From positions 57,756,335-57,820,334 of the forward strand of contig OX465584.1 in the NCBI GenBank assembly GCA_950022655.1: 64,000 nucleotides of DNA, written 5' to 3'. The notes beneath the pieces were generated by a model. That model searched no databases, was not told where the DNA came from, and saw nothing but the letters and a program-made list of their open reading frames with translations. How positions within the stretch are numbered: position 1 is the stretch's first letter; every line of letters starts with the position of its first letter. This document shows, piece after piece, positions 59,401 to 64,000 of this stretch. Source of the DNA: Alentia gelatinosa (taxonomy: Eukaryota; Annelida; Polychaeta; Phyllodocida; Polynoidae). A program made the translations under genes and the position numbers.

Positions 59401-61569
59401 CGTTCATATCACTCTGCATCAAACTCGTGAAGAACAATGACTTTGACCAAAACTTGTTGGTTTCTTCTTAGCTATGCTCCGAGTTCCGATAAAGCCCACA
59501 TACGGAAAAATAATGTGTACTGAAAAACAATGCGTACCTAAATGAACTAATATCGGTGCGCCACATGTCAGGAAAAGGCTGATAATAAACACAATATAGA
59601 CTGGTTTCACATAAAAGCAGTCGCATGCTCCTCTGAGTTGACTCTGGGCATTATGTACTCGCATGCACTCGGATATTACTATGCATCAACTCCTCGGAGC
59701 ACACAACTGCCTGTTTCTGAAACCAGTCAATATTGTGCATGTATGCACTGCTTACATGTATGTATGTCTAGTTTTGGCCATTGTGTCCATGTAACTTAAG
59801 CAGCTCTAGAAATAGCATAAAGTTACTACATGTATAACATTTTCGAAGCAGATGCTTCCTTCTTGGCATTACCTCTCTTCACGAAATAGGCCATATTTAT
59901 TTTACAGGTTTATTGGATTTTTTCATGAATTATTTATTTATTTTTCAGCCTACACGATTAGCCGTCCCCGTAGAGAATAAACTGAACTGACCCTTCCTAT
60001 ATATAGATAGTGACATCAATGCAACAGAGGAAATTCCATGAGGAAACAAATCAGTAGGTGGTAAATATTTAAAGTGAGTCAGTAGACATATCATAAAGGG
60101 GGAAAAACAAACCTATTCACAGTCACTGGTCATAGGAAGAATAGGGTGATTATCAACTTCCGACAATGCTTCTGTGGCACCATACAGAATGATAACATGA
60201 ACATGATACGTGGGCGTTAATGTAATTGACAGGATATATTTATCAGCCTCACTCGCTGATCATTCATAAAACACCATTTCCTGTTATTTCCAATTTGGAT
60301 TCACAATCTTTTTTGTCTTTTTTCCCCCTTTGGTTCAAGGAATCCGTTGAGAATGACCAAATTACATGAGAGTATCCCTAGTTGCTACATGTGAACTATC
60401 CAATGTTGTAGATGTACAAGTTTGCGCTATTACAATCTATCTTGATATTTTGTCAATGTATAGTTACATGGTTTCAGACTCTAATCCAAGCTTAGGTTGG
60501 TCTTTTCCTTTTTGATTTTTTTAAAAGATATACTATACATGGAATGTCTTCCATGACTCTAAGCCAACTACTGATGAAACCTTTATTGTTGTACTCCTTC
60601 ACTTTTGCTTTTTTCTTTCTCTCATTGATTCCCTCATTTCTTCACTCATGTAATATATGTAATAAAAGCGACCTAGTACTTAGGAAGTGTTTGAACTTTT
60701 TATACTAATTTCTCTTGTTATTGAACATTTAACTCCTTGGAAAGTGTAGGTCCTTCTTCTTACCCTAAAGAGCATGCTCCATAGGGCTGGGGGACATGGC
60801 ATGAAAGGAGCTGTTGCTGGTAATTGGCCAGTAACTGACCGGTAACCGGTGAAACCAGGGAGGTGTTTCATAGACAAGGTGTTGCCTAGACCTGTTGGGC
60901 TGAAACGATCCCTGATGGTCTAAGACCTATTTGGATATAGGTGTTCCATACATGCGCAGGTATGATAATTTGAGTATGCAATGGAAAAAAGGTCACTATC
61001 AATGATCGTCACTACCATAAAAAGCCTCCCTGATTTATTAGGATTTTCTAGTTCATCGCTGTGGGTCCGCCGCCGGTGAGCTTGTAGGGCCTGTATACCT
61101 GCTCCACCGTACCGACCTCTATCCCTAAACTAGTATGGGCGGCGTGTGGCGGGTACTAAACAGCACCGTATGGCAGAATTTCATGCCATGCCGCCGGCCT
61201 TGTGGAACACTCGCTTTTAAAAGACTTATATAGAACTGCATCGACAATCGTATGAATACACAATACTCCACGATTTGTATTGATTTTGGGGTTCATCAAA
61301 AATCATTTTTCGAAGAAACCCAGTTTTAAGCCGACCCCCAGACTTTAGAAAAAATCTTTAAGCCGATTTAAAAAAAACGATCCTTAAAAATAATCGGCTT
61401 ATAAGCGGGATTTTACGGTAATTTTCTTTTTTTTTAGCAAAATCTTTATCATTCTTACTTTTCTCTCCCGGGCCAGTTCTCGCTCCTTCCTGCGCCTCTC
61501 GCCGACACTCCTTCGCGCCTCGTCCTCCTCATACCAGCGGTTCAGGACCTCCATTTTCTTGGCACGCTC
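29109..61569 (-). CDS. large spliced gene: coiled coil plus repeated docking-like helices (FSIP2-like?)
   Basis: Ten exons join in phase on the minus strand: 61569-61459, 50306-50159, 49426-49301, 48620-48477, 40158-40106, 39878-39801, 37994-37917, 36480-36406, 33553-33514, 32449-29109; 4194 nt, 1398 codons. All ten acceptors are AG. All donors are GT, and the last (CAG|GTGGGT) may be bypassed to a nearby stop. The first four exons give an Arg/Glu-rich coiled coil, then a Lys-rich segment. The middle small exons give a short globular linker. The large exon carries an acidic patch, repeated amphipathic helices and a basic Ser/Pro tail. The coiled coil and general plan recall fibrous-sheath-interacting protein 2 of sperm flagella, and the helices resemble regulatory-subunit docking helices of A-kinase anchors. 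The family name is an inference. The 5' end is likely outside the window. Confidence 0.75.
32672..32940. mobile_element. CTA-type TIR element with hairpin (intron 9)
   Basis: TTTATCCTACCCA (32672) and GGGTAGGATAAA (32790-32801), then a hairpin with a TCACTCAGCTCCACTTCGTGA loop region in two pieces. A diverged copy is at 35085-35350. Confidence 0.7.
33514..33553 (-). CDS. exon 9 (40-nt microexon)
   Basis: Acceptor TTTTTTTTTGCGATAG, donor AA|GTAAGT. Encodes VITPACMKYEEES plus one base that completes Arg with the next exon. Its 13 codons and one base restore the phase exactly. Confidence 0.75.
33657..34870. mobile_element. TCA-type long element, split by a CWG-family insertion
   Basis: GATCACCCCGGTAAAGCGAC and GGCCAATCAGCGGCCAGG are shared with 2950-3050, 35985 and 44105. 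It breaks at 33879 and resumes at 34708 with AGAACCGTACATGAATC, matching the intact copy near 36135. Confidence 0.75.
33880..34707. mobile_element. CWG-target TIR element with internal foldback
   Basis: Ends GGAGCTGTTTCACTAG and its 16-base complement, flanked by CAG (33877-33879 and 34708-34710). The uninterrupted site at 36133-36142 has one CAG. Inside, 34093-34471 is a long foldback with arms CCGATAACTTCGGAAC and GCAGACGATTGCTATGACG. Confidence 0.88.
35085..35355. mobile_element. diverged CTA-type element with hairpin
   Basis: Degenerate ends around 35085 and 35204, then hairpin 35217-35340 with a CACTCAGCCCTGCTTCGTG loop. Sister of 32672-32940. Confidence 0.6.
35544..35930. mobile_element. 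TCA-type TIR element with hairpin
   Basis: TTTATCCCACCCC and GGGGTGAGATAAA (35769-35781). Hairpin arms CTTTCGAAACGTATTTTGAA / TTCAAAATACGTTTC, loop CACTTGGCTACGCCTCGTGA. Confidence 0.8.
35934..36290. mobile_element. TCA-type long element with hairpin, intact
   Basis: ATTATCTCACCCC to GGGGTAAGATAAA (36122-36133), then a hairpin to 36285 with loop CACTCGGCTTCGCCTCGATG. It contains a perfect TACGCCACGGCCGTGGCGTA palindrome near 36018 and serves as the empty-site reference for the interrupted copies. Confidence 0.8.
36406..36480 (-). CDS. exon 8
   Basis: Acceptor TATATCTTGCTCAG, donor CAG|GTATGT. 25 codons, phase 0 at both ends, IQSRPIQAEDLALVLVSVNN and YIASQ. Hydrophobic helix in the middle. 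Confidence 0.75.
36609..37040. mobile_element. degenerate TCA-type elements, two partial copies
   Basis: TTATTTCACCCC near 36609 with GCATAGACTTAACGTTAGG, a shrunken hairpin AGAAACCCACTCGTGAGTTT, and a second start near 36958 (CCAGAGGCTTAACGTTAATA). Confidence 0.55.
37065..37432. mobile_element. hairpin plus CTA-type TIR element
   Basis: Hairpin with arms AGTTAGCCTTGTCAATGTTT / AACATTGACAAGGCTAACT and loop ACACGAGGCGTTAGCCGAGT, then ends TTTATCCTACCCC (37219) and GGGGTAGGATAAA (37420-37432). Near-identical sister at 62399-62773. Confidence 0.85.
37917..37994 (-). CDS. exon 7
   Basis: Acceptor TTTTAATTTCACAG, donor AAAAG|GTAAAC. 26 codons, phase 0 at both ends, beginning KKEFLTDSGIPTAGRL and ending ITKLVEK. 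Confidence 0.75.
38085..38412. mobile_element. CCATGC foldback element, intact
   Basis: The hairpin 38274-38395 has long arms (CGATGATAATTTACCGTTTG / CGTAAATTACCATCTCG) and loop ACTCGGCATAAATGCCTC. Copies at 1165-2225 (interrupted), 40985-41190 and 46820-46985. Confidence 0.8.
38434..39695. mobile_element. long-TIR composite element
   Basis: AGTGATTTTCTTTAGCCAGC (38435) faces its complement ending at 39695, and pairing continues inward through CCAGGGAC and the ACTAGT-type CWG-family ends. The CWG-family copy at 39094-39556 is nested within it. No transposase. Confidence 0.75.
39094..39556. mobile_element. CWG-target TIR element, nested
   Basis: Ends GGGCCTGTTTTTTAG and CTGAAAAACAGGCCC, flanked by CTG at 39091-39093 and 39557-39559. 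Confidence 0.82.
39801..39878 (-). CDS. exon 6
   Basis: Acceptor TTTTCATTTTCATAG, donor AAT|GTACGT. 26 codons, phase 0 at both ends, VAGDEQLLSYTRLADFKGAI and FADNLN. Confidence 0.72.
40106..40158 (-). CDS. exon 5
   Basis: Donor AAAG|GTAAGT. The acceptor TTTCACTCTTTCATGGGAAG is the weakest in the model. It enters in phase 1, which fits exon 4 exactly, and reads RKVMSDLGIQEVSPKAK. The ATG at 40147 could alternatively serve as an internal start for a shorter product. Confidence 0.65.
40475..40640. repeat. dispersed repeat with GTCCATAGAAAACATA
   Basis: Shares ATACAAAATGTCCATAGAAA and the following TGTATGCTTCAGGATG..AAAAATGGTTCATATG segments with 48655-48850, and the AAAAATAATGTGTAC..CCTAAATGAAC end with 59500-59560. 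Confidence 0.6.
40629..40946. mobile_element. foldback family P, inverted copy
   Basis: Hairpin with GGTTGGAAAAATTACTGCCC / GGGCAGTAATTTTTCCAAGC and loop AAGGCGTAGCCACG, then ACCTGGGCAGTA repeats and CCTATATACC ends. Confidence 0.8.
40985..41190. mobile_element. CCATGC foldback element
   Basis: Nearly the same hairpin as 38274-38395 with loop ACTCGGCGTAAATGCCTCGG. Confidence 0.8.
41256..41410. mobile_element. CCCACCT-end element with hairpin
   Basis: TTATTGCCCACCTAATG, CTCCATACTAATCCTATGG, then GAAAGCCGTATTCTACTC / GAGTAGAATTCGG inverted segments. Relatives at 44760-44960 and 62205-62295 end in AGGTGGGTAATAA. Confidence 0.65.
41500..41580. repeat. foldback: CATGATTTTGATCTG hairpin
   Basis: CATGATTTTGATCTGTGTGG..ATATTCTCC faces GGAGAATATGGCC..CAGATCAAAATCATG. 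A related but longer form lies at 52853-52990. Confidence 0.85.
41690..42060. repeat. tRNA-related SINE-like repeat S1
   Basis: B-box-like GGTTCAAACCCC (41720-41731). Matches the interrupted copy at 19740-20350. Contains a short CTCTTAAAAAGCCC tandem near 41940. Confidence 0.65.
42866..43110. repeat. tandem duplication, about 132-bp period
   Basis: ATTCCGATTTTCTTTAATCA to GAAATCTAGATGTGAGAA occurs twice (42866 and 42998) with few differences. Confidence 0.92.
43315..43735. mobile_element. two adjoining TCA-type elements, second with hairpin
   Basis: A truncated copy (43315-43440), then a full one: TTTATCTCACCCC (43442), GGGTGAGATAAA (43572-43583) and a hairpin with arms AACTCGTTTTGGTCAAAGTC / ACTTTGACCAAAACTTGTT and loop ACTCGGCTGTCGCCTCGTTC. 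Confidence 0.8.
43761..44050. mobile_element. CTA-type TIR element with hairpin
   Basis: TTATCCTACCCC and GGGGTAGGATAAA (43898-43910) then a hairpin with TTTTAATCTTGGCCACCGCA / GCATACGGTGGCCAAG arms and loop CACTCGGCTTCACCTCATG. Interior motif CATAGGCTTAACATAG. Confidence 0.82.
44064..44575. mobile_element. TCA-type long element, hairpin loop interrupted
   Basis: ATTATCTCACCCC to GGGGTGAGAAAAA (44256-44268). The hairpin arms (CACTCAAATCATAAAAC.. and ..TTGTATCTATACGATTTTC) are separated by the insertion at 44351-44513. Confidence 0.75.
44351..44513. mobile_element. GGGGCCATCC TIR element
   Basis: Perfect inverted ends GGGGCCATCCATAAAGTACG and its complement, extending through TACGCA. It sits exactly in the hairpin loop of the host element, with A-rich bases (CAA / AAA) on both sides. 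Non-autonomous. Confidence 0.88.
44760..44960. mobile_element. CCCACCT-end element, partial
   Basis: TTATTACCCACCTGATACGG, CTCCATACTAAGCCTATGG, CAGATCGCTACTGAGG and a short GGATACGGAGCTCCGTA palindrome. Confidence 0.6.
45341..46170. mobile_element. three TCA-type elements in a row, one inverted
   Basis: 45341-45595 (TTTATCTCACCC, loop CACGGCTTCGCCTTGTG). 45639-45930 is inverted, with hairpin loop ACTCGGCTATCGCCTCGTTC and ends TTTATCTGACCCC (45787) and GGGGTGAGATAAA. 45990-46165 is a partial copy with loop TGTGGCTTGGCCTTATG. Confidence 0.75.
46820..46985. mobile_element. CCATGC foldback, inverted partial copy
   Basis: GACCATGCTGTACAAGCTAC, GAGATGACAATTTAAGGTCG and, at the other end, CAGTATATACGGCATGGGT: the complement of the 38085 copy without half of the hairpin. 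A (A)n run lies at 46776-46795. Confidence 0.65.
47085..47310. mobile_element. TIR element, 220 bp
   Basis: CTTATCAAAATTAAAAGATA then GTGTATTGATAACCTGGC face ATCTTTAAATTTTGATAAG and GCCAGGTTATTAATACAC. The interior shows no ORF. Confidence 0.82.
47340..48440. mobile_element. nested composite: TCTCAACT repeats around a GC-rich TIR element
   Basis: The outer shell has TCTCAACTGAAAAACAC on both sides. Inside, TTAAGGACAAGATCCACCAA (47438) faces TTGGTGGATCTTGTCCTTAA (ends near 48355). The 0.9 kb in between is far richer in GC and CpG than anything around it and contains CGGCCG-type words. On the right the end is duplicated as a perfect palindrome. Confidence 0.75.
48477..48620 (-). CDS. exon 4
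   Basis: Acceptor TAATTAATGCAG, donor ACAG|GTGAGA. Reads THKEKKTRQVLKSNWDMTQI, then LIQQFSEGEGAERSASAPP and RKDKLPDT. Amphipathic helix followed by a Ser/Pro/Lys linker. Confidence 0.78.
48655..48880. repeat. dispersed repeat with GTCCATAGAAAATACA
   Basis: Counterpart of 40475-40640; shares TTGTATGCT, GAAAAATAGTGCATATG and CCTAAATGA segments in the same order. Confidence 0.6.
48985..49275. mobile_element. CTA-type TIR element with hairpin
   Basis: TTTATCCTACCCC (48985-48997), GGGTAGGATAAA (49124-49135), CCCATAGGCTTAACATTGGG inside, then a hairpin with loop CACTCGGCTCCGCCTCATG. It ends 26 bases left of exon 3's donor. Confidence 0.85.
49301..49426 (-). CDS. exon 3 (coiled coil)
   Basis: Acceptor GGTTTCTTTTTCAG, donor AAAAA|GTGAGT. 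Reads IFEKMTQRQREEREKLEAEC and AQRIAERMERRKARAKNKKR: strongly charged coiled coil ending in a Lys/Arg-rich patch. GC-rich against an AT-rich intron. Confidence 0.82.
49440..50140. other. intron 2, no gene seen
   Basis: Contains a C-rich stretch at 49806-49852 and short AAGCCGA..GGGTTTTA segments that reappear near 61320-61420. Confidence 0.5.
50159..50306 (-). CDS. exon 2 (coiled coil)
   Basis: Acceptor TTCCCCTCACAG, donor CAAG|GTCAGT. Reads LAESWEERRRVQQRTLAEEL then RLRRLADDMKKARLAQRERL. Very GC-rich. Enters in phase 0 and leaves one base into exon 3. Confidence 0.82.
50405..51140. repeat. clusters of short palindromic units
   Basis: Two GGACGGCTGCCTG units with GACGGGTGCTGGTGGCAG (50410, 50650), then six GATGCCTC-type hairpins (50905-51125) separated by GTCTTTAGTG and ending CCTTAAAGGGTTAA. 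Stem bases are constant, loop bases vary. Inverted relative of 26205-26315. Confidence 0.85.
51806..52205. mobile_element. foldback family P, copy 2
   Basis: Matches 26462-26810 through ACTACCCAAGGTTG repeats and the GGCTTGGAAAAATTACTGCC hairpin, with an extra segment near 51945-52055. Confidence 0.8.
52219..52380. mobile_element. CTA-type TIR element
   Basis: TTTATCCTACCCC (52219-52231), ATGTTAAGCCTATGG and GGGGTAGGATAAA (52368-52380). It follows family P's hairpin instead of its usual one. Confidence 0.85.
52853..52990. repeat. foldback: CATGATTTGGATCTG hairpin
   Basis: TTACCATGATTTGGATCTGA faces TCGAAATCATGGTAATATTG across a loop of about 60 bases. Related to 41500-41580. Confidence 0.8.
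53200..53290 (-). repeat. tRNA-like SINE head
   Basis: On the minus strand a B-box-like GTTCGATTCCC follows AAGCAGTCAGCAGAG, and a GACCTCGGACTCGACGAGGTC hairpin lies beyond in pieces. It does not fold as a normal tRNA, so a tRNA-derived SINE is more likely. Confidence 0.5.
53788..54073. mobile_element. TCA-type element with hairpin
   Basis: Hairpin with GGTCAGAGCTCGTATACCAT / GATGGGATCGAGTTCTGACC and loop AAGGCGAAGCCGCGTG, then GTCTCACCCC (53931) and CGGGGTCAGATAAA. Confidence 0.75.
54760..55056. mobile_element. TCA-type element inside the tandem array, copy 1
   Basis: Inverted orientation: hairpin loop GAGGTGACAGCCGAGTG, then TTTATCTCACCCC (54916) and GGGGTGAGATAAA (55045-55056). Confidence 0.88.
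55277..55573. mobile_element. TCA-type element inside the tandem array, copy 2
   Basis: Differs from 54760-55056 at only a few positions, at a constant offset of 517. It was copied along with the array, not inserted separately. Confidence 0.9.
56450..56747. mobile_element. hairpin plus CTA-type TIR element
   Basis: Hairpin loop ATGAGGTGAAGCCGAGTA, then TTTATCCTACCCT (56597) and GGGGTATGATAAA (56735-56747). Confidence 0.82.
56896..57490. mobile_element. two TCA-type elements in direct tandem
   Basis: Each about 295 bases: CCACCCCTGGTATTTTTTCT or CTCACCCCTGG, CCATAGACTTAACA, GGGTGAGATGAATTCAGAAA, then a hairpin with loop CGGCTTAACCTTGTGAATTA. The two are nearly identical. Confidence 0.85.
57500..58310. 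other. intron 1, no gene seen
   Basis: AT-rich. A GATGTCAGTTGGGGTCAG..AAGTGG segment near 57914 recurs at 21619 and 53022, an old dispersed repeat. Confidence 0.5.
58315..58611. mobile_element. hairpin plus CTA-type TIR element
   Basis: Hairpin loop CACGAGGCAGAGCCGAGTG, then TTTATCCTACCTC (58463) and GGGGTAGGATAA (58600-58611). Confidence 0.85.
59088..59470. mobile_element. partial GGCC foldback joined to a TCA-type element
   Basis: TGTTTCTATTGGCCGATTTC up to about 59160, then CCATAGGCTTGACATTGG, GGGGCGAGATAAA (59306-59318) and a hairpin with loop CACTCGGCTGTCGCCTCGTT. Confidence 0.75.
59480..59720. repeat. dispersed repeat with CTCCGAG palindromes
   Basis: Shares AAAAATAATGTGTAC and CCTAAATGAAC with 40600-40640, then CTGGTTTCACATAAAAGCAG / CTGCCTGTTTCTGAAACCAG inverted ends. 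Confidence 0.55.
59730..61440. other. intron 1, no gene seen
   Basis: Non-coding. Direct copies of AAGCCGACC-type segments near 61330 match 49740-49810. Confidence 0.5.
61459..61569 (-). CDS. exon 1 of the visible part (coiled coil)
   Basis: Acceptor TTGCTTTCTAG, donor AAAA|GTAAGA. 37 codons, ERAKKMEVLNRWYEEDEARR then SVGERRRKERELARERK. It has an acceptor, so more exons lie upstream; none was recognised between 61.6 and 64 kb. Confidence 0.78.
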
Positions 61570-61574
61570 CTAGA

Positions 61575-62030
61575 AAGCAAGTCCACTACTGTCTATCAAT
61601 AACAATGATGATTGTTGTTTGTTTGTTCGAGTAGTTTCGAGTCTCGTTAGATTATTCATCTATAGGATGGATTTAGTTGGTAATCTCACCCCAACACATG
61701 TACCGAGGTGAGAGGTATTTTAAGCGGGTGTTTAATTGACATCCGTACTAAGGAAATTAGTCATAACATCGGGCCTCTGCTGCATGTGTTTATAATATAG
61801 ACCCCACAGCCTACCTAGAAAATAATGCCATCCGATGTCGTATGGTAAACTTTTGCAGCAATCCGACAAAAACTAATTTATTTGATTTCGATTTTAAAAC
61901 ATTTAGTTGGCAGTAATCTTTTTATTGTGAATAATTACAAAAGCCAGGTGTACATTCATCTAGCTTTTGTAATCATTTACAGTCTTAAAAATACTAAACA
62001 TATATATATATTATTTTTTCCGCTGGGAAG
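61575..62030. other. upstream of visible exon 1
   Basis: No further exon identified. Faint R1 similarity at 61620-61730. CACAGATCCCGCCAGATCAC at 62034-62053 equals a stretch of the second PLE's inverted arm (17980-18000). Confidence 0.5.
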
Positions 62031-62080
62031 TCGACACAGATCCCGCCAGATCACTGTATGAACACAGTAGAAAGAATTTT

Positions 62081-62084
<4 letters not shown>

Positions 62085-62156
<72 letters not shown>
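62085..62156. repeat. (AT)n microsatellite
   Basis: About 35 uninterrupted AT units. Confidence 0.97.
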
Positions 62157-62158
<2 letters not shown>

Positions 62159-62204
62159 GAAAAACAAACAAGAACTATTTTCTGTGCAAGGATTAATTTC
62201 AAAA

Positions 62205-62295
62205 TGAGTAGAATACGACTTTCGGTATTCTACTCAGTAGCGATCTGTAGGCTGCATATATTTAGTATTGAGACTCCATATTAGGTGGGTAATAA
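62205..62295. mobile_element. CCCACCT-end element, inverted partial copy
   Basis: GAGTAGAATACGACTTTCGG, CAGTAGCGATCTGTAGG and the end AGGTGGGTAATAA. Confidence 0.65.
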
Positions 62296-62398
62296 ATCCT
62301 ACGGTGAATCAGAAGTAACCAAGAGAACATGTTAAGTCTAGAAGCCCAGACTAGCTAGGTGTAGACCTTAAGAAGAAGGGAGTAAGAACTCAAACACA

Positions 62399-62773
62399 GA
62401 GATACTTAGTAGAAACCCAACGAGAGTTAGACTTGACAATGTTTATGCCACAACGGGAAGGTCGCGTATTACTACACGAGGCGTAGCTGAGTGTAGTGAG
62501 GAGCAGACCTGACCAGAGTGGCATAGACATTGACAAGTCTAACTCGAGTTCGGTTTCGTATTTATCCTACCTAGTCTATGCTTTTGTATTACTAAAAGAT
62601 AAATATTGAGTCAATGACCAACAGAACTTTTTTTCATAGTAGCTGACATCCTGTTCTCTGATTGGTCGATATTGTTATTACTCTAGTGGCATAAAAAACA
62701 CTTTATGTCACGGCCTGCCACATAAAATTTCCCTATGTTAAATCTATGGCGGTTTTTTATTAGCGGTAGGATA
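62399..62773. mobile_element. hairpin plus CTA-type TIR element
   Basis: Sister of 37065-37432: arms GAGTTAGACTTGACAATGTT / CATTGACAAGTCTAACTC, loop CACGAGGCGTAGCTGAGTG, TTTATCCTACC (62561) and CGGTAGGATAA (62764-62774). Confidence 0.85.
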
Positions 62774-63439
62774 ATATGTACTACTATGAGTCATGAAATT
62801 AACTGAGCTTTAATGCTGTAGCTTAGACATGTGCATCCAGTTTATATAAGCACAGCAGGTGGCACCTGAGTTCAGGGTAAGCTTGTAAACTCTGCCCTGC
62901 AGCCAATCAGAATTGACAAGTCTTATTCCGGTCTGTCGCTAATGCCAAGGAGGGCTGCTCATGTCACTGACAACTCAGGTGTCAGTGTCATGTCAGAGCG
63001 CCCTGCCCCCATGTGGCCAGACTGGGAAATAGAGTGAGTGATAATAAGGGTAAATATGCCATTCACTACATGACTGCCATACGGTCAACATCTAGACAGG
63101 GAGGGAGCTACTACAAGATGGTGACTGTCCTAATGCAGTCACTTTGGTATTAATAATACTGGTAATTTGGATGACTTAACCCTTTCCCTGCAGCACCTAG
63201 TTCCCCTGTTCACCTCTACACGGCAGGCATTGCCTCCCCAAATGACCCTGCTACCGCAGGCACCTTTTTTGGAAATAGCAATGTCATGTGATGTGTCATG
63301 TGATTTAAGTAATTTACCTTGGTGACTGATCATATTTCATTATACCAAATCAAAGGTTAATATGCCTATTATAAATTGTCAAAATTTCTTTTAAATCAAA
63401 TAATTATCTTTTTATCTATTGAATTTTGTATATAAGTAT

Positions 63440-63560
63440 CAATGATTCCTCTAAGATGCCTTGAGGTATCTTCCTGCCGTAGCCAGGGGAATGCCTGGAG
63501 GCATCTTCCTGCCGTAGCCAGGGGAATGCCTGGAGGCATCTTTTTTTTTTTTTTTTTTTC
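63440..63560. repeat. tandem GATGCC-family palindromes and poly(T)
   Basis: ATCTTCCTGCCGTAGCCAGG and GGAATGCCTGGAGGCATC occur twice in tandem, followed by a T run at 63541-63559. Related to 26205 and 50905. Confidence 0.75.
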
Positions 63561-64000
63561 AAAAATTTCTTTATTGATGTCAATGGTTACATTTTGTACT
63601 TGTAGTTTTGTAGTCGCATTGGTTTCATGACAGCAATAAAGTGGCCAGTAGTGTCAGCTATACAATAAGCTGGTTTTCGTCACTAGGCCTCCCAGTGAAG
63701 GAGTTTTACATTCGACTAATAGACAGTACACCACTCTAACACTAACACTTACATGCAGCTATCTCTCATCTAACACTAGTACAGGATTCACTAAGTCAAA
63801 AGATAAAACTAGAGGCACATTTGTGGACAATATAGAAAACAAATAAATAGGGGAGGGGGATCCCCCCTAGTAGGCAGAACTTCCTCCCATAGCATTATAA
63901 GGTAGGAATGGTATTTAACATACATTGTTTTGATATACTCTTAAACTCAGGGTATGAGGGTGTATTTCTGGTTATCGGTGCCAAGGCATTCCATGTCATT
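63561..64000. other. no gene seen
   Basis: A CTAGGCCTCCCAGTG segment near 63684 resembles the TIR of the element at 25426. Otherwise unremarkable. Confidence 0.5.

Overview
The window is animal nuclear DNA, most likely from a repeat-rich marine invertebrate. The evidence is a spliced multi-exon gene with ordinary GT..AG introns, Penelope-like retroelements, dozens of small terminal-inverted-repeat (TIR) and foldback elements, tRNA-derived SINE-like repeats and long (TA)n and (CT)n microsatellites. I see no bacterial or viral features. The phylum cannot be fixed from the sequence alone.

Layout. 1-5.2 kb holds a (CT)n tract and a stack of nested TIR and foldback elements. 5.25-11.33 kb is a complete Penelope-like element (PLE): inverted pLTR head, 5' pLTR, ORF1, ORF2 (reverse transcriptase plus GIY-YIG endonuclease), 3' pLTR. 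Its two pLTRs look identical and it is flanked by a roughly 13-15 bp AT-rich direct repeat, so it is a very young insertion. 11.3-16 kb holds small TIR elements and SINE-like repeats. 16.0-18.2 kb is a second, 5'-truncated PLE on the minus strand, and 22.96-23.22 kb a third PLE fragment. 18-29 kb is otherwise mainly non-coding, with one plausible isolated terminal exon (22.3 kb).

From 61.57 kb down to 29.1 kb a single host gene runs on the minus strand. I assembled ten exons whose splice sites and phases agree throughout (at least 1398 codons). They encode an Arg/Glu-rich coiled coil, a short acidic linker and, in one 3.3 kb exon, about a dozen short amphipathic helices of the form TSFFIxDxLxRVxxEI, followed by a Ser/Pro/Lys-rich tail. 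The coiled-coil part and general design recall fibrous-sheath-interacting protein 2 (FSIP2), and the helices resemble A-kinase-anchor docking helices. Both are inferences. The 5' end of the gene probably lies beyond the window.

The introns are packed with mobile DNA. Two sister TIR families (TTTATCCTACCCC and TTTATCTCACCCC ends) occur about a dozen times or more each. Most copies are fused to a long hairpin whose arms differ between subfamilies but whose loop keeps an ACTCGGC..GCCTCGT signature. A separate TIR family duplicates a CWG trinucleotide at each insertion. A 1.9 kb tandem array has amplified one of the hairpin elements. The PLE pLTRs carry a hammerhead-ribozyme-like core in the sense strand, conserved between two diverged copies. 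The most interesting items are the modular hairpin/TIR system, the ATG-less ORF1-ORF2 junction and ribozyme-like motif of the PLE, and the repeated docking-like helices of the host gene.
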